The translations under genes were made by a program, and so were the position numbers. A DNA stretch of 64,000 bases. Source: Saccharomonospora sp. CUA-673. GTDB lineage: Bacteria > Actinomycetota > Actinomycetes > Mycobacteriales > Pseudonocardiaceae. This document shows positions 58,866-64,000 of this stretch, in pieces; position 1 is the first letter of the stretch, and every line of letters starts with the position of its first letter. The notes under the pieces were generated by a model that ran no database searches, had not been told where the DNA came from, and saw only the letters and a list, made by a program, of their open reading frames with translations. The stretch lies in assembly GCF_001942305.1 (NCBI RefSeq), contig NZ_MKKE01000016.1, forward strand, positions 1 to 64,000. Reading direction: 5' to 3'.

Positions 58866-60461
58866 TCAGTCGAAGGTGATCGAGCGGATCTTCCGCGCGG
58901 ACACGGCGGCGCCGATCGGGTCGAGCAGCGCCTCGTCGACGGACCGGTCCACGCGCAGCAGCATGACCGAGTCGGACCGGTTCGTGGTCTGGCTGATCTG
59001 CGCGGCGTCGATGTTGATGCCCGCCTCGCCGAGCACGGTGCCGACGCGACCCATGATCCCGGGCTTGTCGGGGTACTCCATCAGCAGCATCGTGCCCTCG
59101 GCGCGGATGTCGAAGTGCCGGCCGTCGATCTCGATCAGCTTCTGCACCTCGTCCTTGCCGGTGACCGAACCCGAGACGGTGTGCGCGGTGCCGTCGTCCT
59201 GCACGGCGCGGACCGACAGCTGGCTGCGGTAGTTCGGGCTCTCCGGCTCGGTGGTCACCGACACCTGCACGCCCAGCTCCTCGGCCAGCCGCGGCGCGTT
59301 CACGAAGGTCACCTGCGACTCGACCACGCCGGAGAACACCCCGCGCAGCGCGGCCAGCTGCAGGACGCTGACGTCCTCGCCGGAGAGCTCACCCGAGGCG
59401 ACGACCGACACCGACTGCGGCGCCTTGGCGCTGAACGCCGACAGCACCGTGCCCAGCTTCTGAGCCAGCGGCAGGTACGGACGCACCTCGTCGGTGACCG
59501 CTCCACCCGCGACGTTGACGGCGTCCGGGACGAACTCGCCGCGCAGCGCCAGCAGCGTCGAGCGGGCGACGTCGGTGCCCGCGCGGTCCTGCGCCTCGGC
59601 GGTCGAGGCACCCAGGTGCGGGGTCACCACGACGTTGGGCAGGCCGAACAGCGGGCTCTCCGTGGTCGGCTCGGACTCGAACACGTCGACGCCCGCACCC
59701 GAGACGTGGCCGTCGGACACGGCCTTGGCCAGGGCCGCCTCGTCGAGCAGACCACCGCGCGCGGCGTTGACGACGATGACGCCCTTCTTCGTCTTCGACA
59801 GCGCGGCCGCGTCGATGATGCCCTTGGTCTCGGGCGTCTTCGGCAGGTGCACCGTGATGATGTCGGCCTGCGCGAGCAGGTCGTCGAGGCTGACGAGCTC
59901 CACGCCGAACTGCTTGGCGCGCGCGGCCGAGGCGTACGGGTCGTAGGCCAGGAGCTTCGTGTCGAACGCGGCGAGACGCTGCGCCACGAGCTGGCCGATC
60001 TTGCCGAAGCCGACCACGCCGACGGTCTTGCCGTTCAGCTCGACGCCCGTGTAGGAGCTGCGCTTCCACTCCCCGCCCTGCAGGCTCTGGTCGGCGGCCG
60101 GCACGCGGCGCAGCACCGACAGCAGCAGCGCGATCGCGTGCTCGGCGGCGGAGACGATGTTGGAGGTCGGCGCGTTCACGACGAGCACGCCGCGCTCGGT
60201 GGCGGCGGGCACGTCGACGTTGTCGAGGCCCACGCCGGCACGCGCCACGACCTTCAGCGAGCCGGTTGCCGCGAGTACCTCTGCGTCGACCTGCGTCGCG
60301 GACCGGACGAGCAGCGCGTCGGCGGTCTTCACCGCCTCGAGCAGTGCGGGCCGGTCCGTTCCGTCCACGTGCCGGATCTCGACCTCGTCCCCGAAGACGC
60401 TCACCGCGGAGGGAGCGAGCTTTTCGGCGAGGAGGACGACGGGCTTGGTGGAAGTGGTCAC
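58866..60461 (-). CDS. serA: D-3-phosphoglycerate dehydrogenase
   Basis: First step of serine synthesis. The 531-residue protein is the long actinobacterial type: Rossmann motif VGVVGFGKIGQLVAQRLAAF, ARAGVGLDNVDVPAATERG, the active-site His in VVVTPHLGASTAEAQDR, an intervening substrate-binding domain, and a C-terminal ACT domain (GIMGRVGTVLGEAGINIDAA) for serine feedback. GTG 60461 follows GAAAGG; an in-frame extension to 60587 lacks a Shine-Dalgarno sequence. Confidence 0.95.
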   Translation of the reverse strand: MTTSTKPVVLLAEKLAPSAVSVFGDEVEIRHVDGTDRPALLEAVKTADALLVRSATQVDAEVLAATGSLKVVARAGVGLDNVDVPAATERGVLVVNAPTSNIVSAAEHAIALLLSVLRRVPAADQSLQGGEWKRSSYTGVELNGKTVGVVGFGKIGQLVAQRLAAFDTKLLAYDPYASAARAKQFGVELVSLDDLLAQADIITVHLPKTPETKGIIDAAALSKTKKGVIVVNAARGGLLDEAALAKAVSDGHVSGAGVDVFESEPTTESPLFGLPNVVVTPHLGASTAEAQDRAGTDVARSTLLALRGEFVPDAVNVAGGAVTDEVRPYLPLAQKLGTVLSAFSAKAPQSVSVVASGELSGEDVSVLQLAALRGVFSGVVESQVTFVNAPRLAEELGVQVSVTTEPESPNYRSQLSVRAVQDDGTAHTVSGSVTGKDEVQKLIEIDGRHFDIRAEGTMLLMEYPDKPGIMGRVGTVLGEAGINIDAAQISQTTNRSDSVMLLRVDRSVDEALLDPIGAAVSARKIRSITFD

Positions 60462-60781
60462 GATGCGCCTTTCGTAGCTCGACTCACTGGAAGACACCCC
60501 GCCCTGCTCCGGCAGCAACTGCCCAGGAGTTCGTATGCGCCTGGCCAGATGCAACTGCTCAGAGTGGGCCGGCGTGTTCGAGGTCACGTCCTTGTGGCCT
60601 CAGCAGGCGGAGTCTATCCGCCGGGGTTAACGCCGGCGCAATGCTTGAGTGTCGATTCGGCGCGATCGAGCCGAATCCCGTCGGCGTTTCCGCAGTTCAG
60701 ACGAGGTGGAATCGGCGTTACGTTCGTCCGGTCACTTCCGCGACGGGCCGGCCGGACACGCGCGGCGCGCCCTGCCGGGGA
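60462..60781 (-). promoter_or_regulatory. 320-bp gene-free region upstream of serA
   Basis: It contains an 8-bp inverted repeat, GATTCGGC-GCGATCGA-GCCGAATC, at 60654-60677 and, downstream of it on the minus strand, a possible promoter with TTGCGC and TAGACT (near 60612-60643, spacer 19). This would leave a 5' UTR of about 140 bases. No leader peptide with a stop codon ahead of serA is visible. Confidence 0.4.
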
Positions 60782-61084
60782 TCAATCCGGGGGCCGGTCG
60801 AACTCCCCGTCCCGGACGCCGGCCAGGAACGCGTCCCACTCGGACGGGGTGAACACCAGGACAGGCTCGGCGCCCTCCGGATCGGCGTACCGCAGCGCCA
60901 CGTAGGTCACGCCGTCGGTGTGCGGCACGAACGCGTACTCGAGGTTCCCGCCGGCAGGCCGAACCCGCGACCACGGCGCCGACTCCAGGTCCAGCGCCGC
61001 GGCCAACCCCGCCTTGTCCCCCTGAGTGCTGCTGTCCCCCGGACCGGCGCCGTCGGGCCCGGTGCTGTCAGATCCCCGCGTCAT
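60782..61084 (-). CDS. DUF397-domain protein
   Basis: A 100-residue protein ending in VLVFTPSEWDAFLAGVRDGEFDRPPD, the hallmark of DUF397, a family very common in Streptomyces and Pseudonocardiales and usually encoded beside helix-turn-helix regulators of the XRE type. Here no such partner is adjacent. The N-terminal 30 residues are Gly/Ser/Asp-rich. Start ATG 61084 is chosen over an upstream extension. Function in DNA-binding pairs is suspected for the family only. Confidence 0.83.
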   Translation of the reverse strand: MTRGSDSTGPDGAGPGDSSTQGDKAGLAAALDLESAPWSRVRPAGGNLEYAFVPHTDGVTYVALRYADPEGAEPVLVFTPSEWDAFLAGVRDGEFDRPPD

Positions 61085-61110
61085 TTCGGGCACGGTAGCC
61101 GTGAGCAGCA

Positions 61111-62298
<1,188 letters not shown>

Positions 62299-62805
62299 CT
62301 AGCGGGCCTGGCTGGCCGTGATCGACCGGGCACCCCGGCCGAGTGCGACCATGCCGGACTTCACGAGCTCGCGCACGCCGTACGGTTCCAGCATGCGCAT
62401 CAGCGCGTTCAGCTTGTCGTGCGGGCCGGTGGCCTCGATGGTGAGCGCCTCGGGCGAGACGTCGACGACCTTCGCCCGGAACATCTCCGCGGTCTCGAGG
62501 ACCTGACTGCGCACGGTGGCGTCGGCCCGCACCTTCACGAGCAGCAGGTCGCGCTGCACCGAGCTGGCGGGGTCGAGCTCCACGATCTTGATGACGTTGA
62601 CGAGCTTGTTGAGCTGCTTGGTCACCTGTTCGAGCGGTTGTTCCTCGACGGCGACGACGATCGTCATCCGGGACACCTCGGGGTTCTCCGTGGGCCCGAC
62701 CGCGAGGGACTCGATGTTGAAGCCGCGCCGGGAGAACAGACCGGAGACGCGGGCGAGCACGCCGGGGACGTTCTCCACCAGGACGCTCAGCGTGTGCATG
62801 CTCAT
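62299..62805 (-). CDS. ilvN: Acetolactate synthase small (regulatory) subunit
   Basis: A 168-residue regulatory subunit with an N-terminal ACT domain ([20 protein letters not shown] and [20 protein letters not shown]) that binds valine, and the conserved C-terminal ALS_ss_C domain ([25 protein letters not shown]-type [18 protein letters not shown]). Start ATG 62805 overlaps the ilvB stop (ATGA), so translation is coupled to the catalytic subunit. Confidence 0.95.
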   Translation of the reverse strand: MSMHTLSVLVENVPGVLARVSGLFSRRGFNIESLAVGPTENPEVSRMTIVVAVEEQPLEQVTKQLNKLVNVIKIVELDPASSVQRDLLLVKVRADATVRSQVLETAEMFRAKVVDVSPEALTIEATGPHDKLNALMRMLEPYGVRELVKSGMVALGRGARSITASQAR

Positions 62806-64000
62806 GACTCGTTCTGCTCCCCTCGCGCGTGTGCGGCGGCGGTGTCGCCGTCGGTGTCGCCGTCACTGTCGGCCGCGCTGCCGCCGGCCTTGTCGGTGAC
62901 GGCCCGGTCCGGGACGATGCCACCCTCGGCCGGACTGTCGTTGACCCCGTCGTCGTCGAACAGCGGACGGATGCCCCTGGCGGCCATGACCTCGTCGTTG
63001 CTGGCGCCCGGTCCGACCATCGGCCACACCTGGGCATCCTTGCCGACGACGAAGTCGATCACGACGGGGCGGTCGTTGATCGCCATCGCCTGCTTGATGA
63101 CCTCGTCGACCTCGTCCTTGGTCTCACACCGCAGTCCGGCGCAGCCCAGCGACTCGGCGAGCAGCGCGAAGTCCGGGATGCGGTGCTTGTGCGTGCCGAG
63201 GTCGGTGTTGGAGTAGCGCTCGGCGTAGAAGAGGTTCTGCCACTGGCGCACCATGCCCAGGTTGCCGTTGTTGATCACGGCGACCTTGATCGGCGCGTCC
63301 TCGATGGCGCACGTCGCGAGTTCCTGGTTGGTCATCTGGAAGCAGCCGTCGCCGTCGATGGCCCACACCTGCTTGTCCGGCTGACCGAACTGCGCGCCCA
63401 TCGCCGCGGGCACCGCGAAGCCCATCGTGCCGAGCCCGCCGGAGTTGATCCACGTGCGCGGGTTGTCGTACTTGATGAACTGCGCCGCCCACATCTGGTG
63501 CTGGCCGACGCCCGCCGTGTAGTAGGCGTCCGGGCCGACCAGCTCGCCGATGCGCTCGATGACGTACTGCGGCGAGAGCGTGCCGTCCTCGGGCCACTCG
63601 TAGCCGGCCGGGAACGTGTCGCGCCACGCGTTGATCTGCGTCCACCACGCGTCCAGGTCGGCCTTGTCGCCGCGGTCGTGCTCGGCCTTCACCGCGTCGA
63701 TCAGCTCGCGGATGATCTCCTTGCAGTCGCCGACGATCGGCACGTCGGCCTTGCGGTTCTTGGAGATCTCGGCCGGGTCGATGTCGGCGTGCACGACCGT
63801 CGCCTCGGGGGCGAACGAGTCGAGCCGGCCCGTCACGCGGTCGTCGAACCGCGCGCCGAGTGCGATCAGCAGGTCCGAACGCTGCAGCGCCGCGACGGCC
63901 GAGACGGTGCCGTGCATGCCCGGCATGCCGACGTGGTGGTCGTGCGAGTCCGGGAACACCCCACGCGCCATCAGCGTCGTGGCCACCGGGATGCCGGTGA
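62802..64000 (-). CDS. ilvB: Acetolactate synthase catalytic subunit (5' end outside window)
   Basis: Thiamine-diphosphate enzyme making acetolactate and acetohydroxybutyrate. The window holds the C-terminal 399 codons: central domain ([33 protein letters not shown]) and the ThDP-binding domain with [16 protein letters not shown] ending at [14 protein letters not shown]. The product ends with a longer-than-usual acidic tail of about 50 residues after [20 protein letters not shown] (Asp/Ala/Gly-rich). The start lies beyond 64000. It heads the ilvB-ilvN-ilvC cluster. Confidence 0.95.
   Translation of the reverse strand, partial: TGIPVATTLMARGVFPDSHDHHVGMPGMHGTVSAVAALQRSDLLIALGARFDDRVTGRLDSFAPEATVVHADIDPAEISKNRKADVPIVGDCKEIIRELIDAVKAEHDRGDKADLDAWWTQINAWRDTFPAGYEWPEDGTLSPQYVIERIGELVGPDAYYTAGVGQHQMWAAQFIKYDNPRTWINSGGLGTMGFAVPAAMGAQFGQPDKQVWAIDGDGCFQMTNQELATCAIEDAPIKVAVINNGNLGMVRQWQNLFYAERYSNTDLGTHKHRIPDFALLAESLGCAGLRCETKDEVDEVIKQAMAINDRPVVIDFVVGKDAQVWPMVGPGASNDEVMAARGIRPLFDDDGVNDSPAEGGIVPDRAVTDKAGGSAADSDGDTDGDTAAAHARGEQNES

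Noticed and set aside
60462..60587. Ser-rich stretch VSSSESSYERRI before serA as a serine leader peptide
   Set aside because: It runs in frame into serA with no stop codon, and no terminator hairpin follows, so it does not behave as an attenuator leader.

Overview
The window is high-GC actinobacterial DNA: GTG and TTG starts are frequent, third codon positions are strongly GC-biased, and genes overlap by 1-4 bases. From about 7.3 kb to the end the gene order follows the mycobacterial chromosome core (mutM-rnc-rpmF-yceD-sepIVA-coaD-rsmD, pyc, recG, ung, thiL, ddl, gpsA, fbiD/cofC, ppk, mutT1, hupB, leuDC, an IclR regulator, gltX, leuB, serA, ilvC/N/B). The accessory genes interspersed (GPP34, DUF397, PucR, a stand-alone SagB-like dehydrogenase) point to the Pseudonocardiales (Saccharomonospora/Amycolatopsis-like). 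I see no plasmid, phage, insertion sequence or CRISPR locus.

Layout. 0-7.3 kb: tail of a Pro/Ser/Thr-rich protein, a tiny ORF, a GPP34 gene, and a complete Mrp-type Na+/H+ antiporter operon (mnhA/B fusion, C, D, E, F, G) on the minus strand. 7.3-12 kb: DNA repair, RNA processing, ribosome, division and CoA genes on the minus strand. 12-21 kb: helD and an accessory block (hypothetical, SagB-like oxidoreductase, secreted protein, PucR, ureohydrolase plus AraC regulator, NmrA-type reductase). 21-34 kb: pyc, recG, a FakA-like kinase, rpmB, ung, gamma-carbonic-anhydrase-like protein, GNAT, thiL, RAM-domain protein, DUF3515, ddl. 34-37 kb: MocR regulator divergent from a PNPOx-like flavoprotein, then a cysteine dioxygenase-type cupin. 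37-43 kb: gpsA-plsC, cofC, ppk-mutT1, hupB. 44-64 kb: branched-chain amino-acid and serine genes (leuDC with divergent ndgR, cimA, leuB, serA, ilvBNC), with tRNA-Glu, tRNA-Gln, gltX, a flavin monooxygenase, an FAH hydrolase and a large secreted subtilase between them.

Links between genes. ilvB, ilvN, ilvC, cimA, leuB, leuC and leuD together cover most of Ile/Val/Leu synthesis; cimA feeds 2-oxobutyrate to the IlvBNC enzymes. cimA is preceded by a 14-codon leader with Val-Ile-Ile-Ile and a strong intrinsic terminator, a textbook-style attenuator. leuCD is divergent from its probable IclR regulator.

Most notable non-coding signals: (1) the cimA attenuator at 53.93-54.08 kb; (2) a family of short tandem arrays with an exact 21-bp period at 28996-29079, 36125-36187 and 36894-36977, each with the same first unit and a diagnostic variant last unit; (3) paired inverted repeats sharing GGGCCCCATAGT at 16.1 and 46.9 kb; (4) a hairpin over the Shine-Dalgarno region of the subtilase gene.

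Caution on quality: fourteen genes are interrupted by seventeen apparent single-base losses. Every one can be repaired by adding one base to a 1-3 base homopolymer, and each repair restores the family sequence and an integral codon count. I read these as homopolymer under-calls in the assembly, not real pseudogenes.
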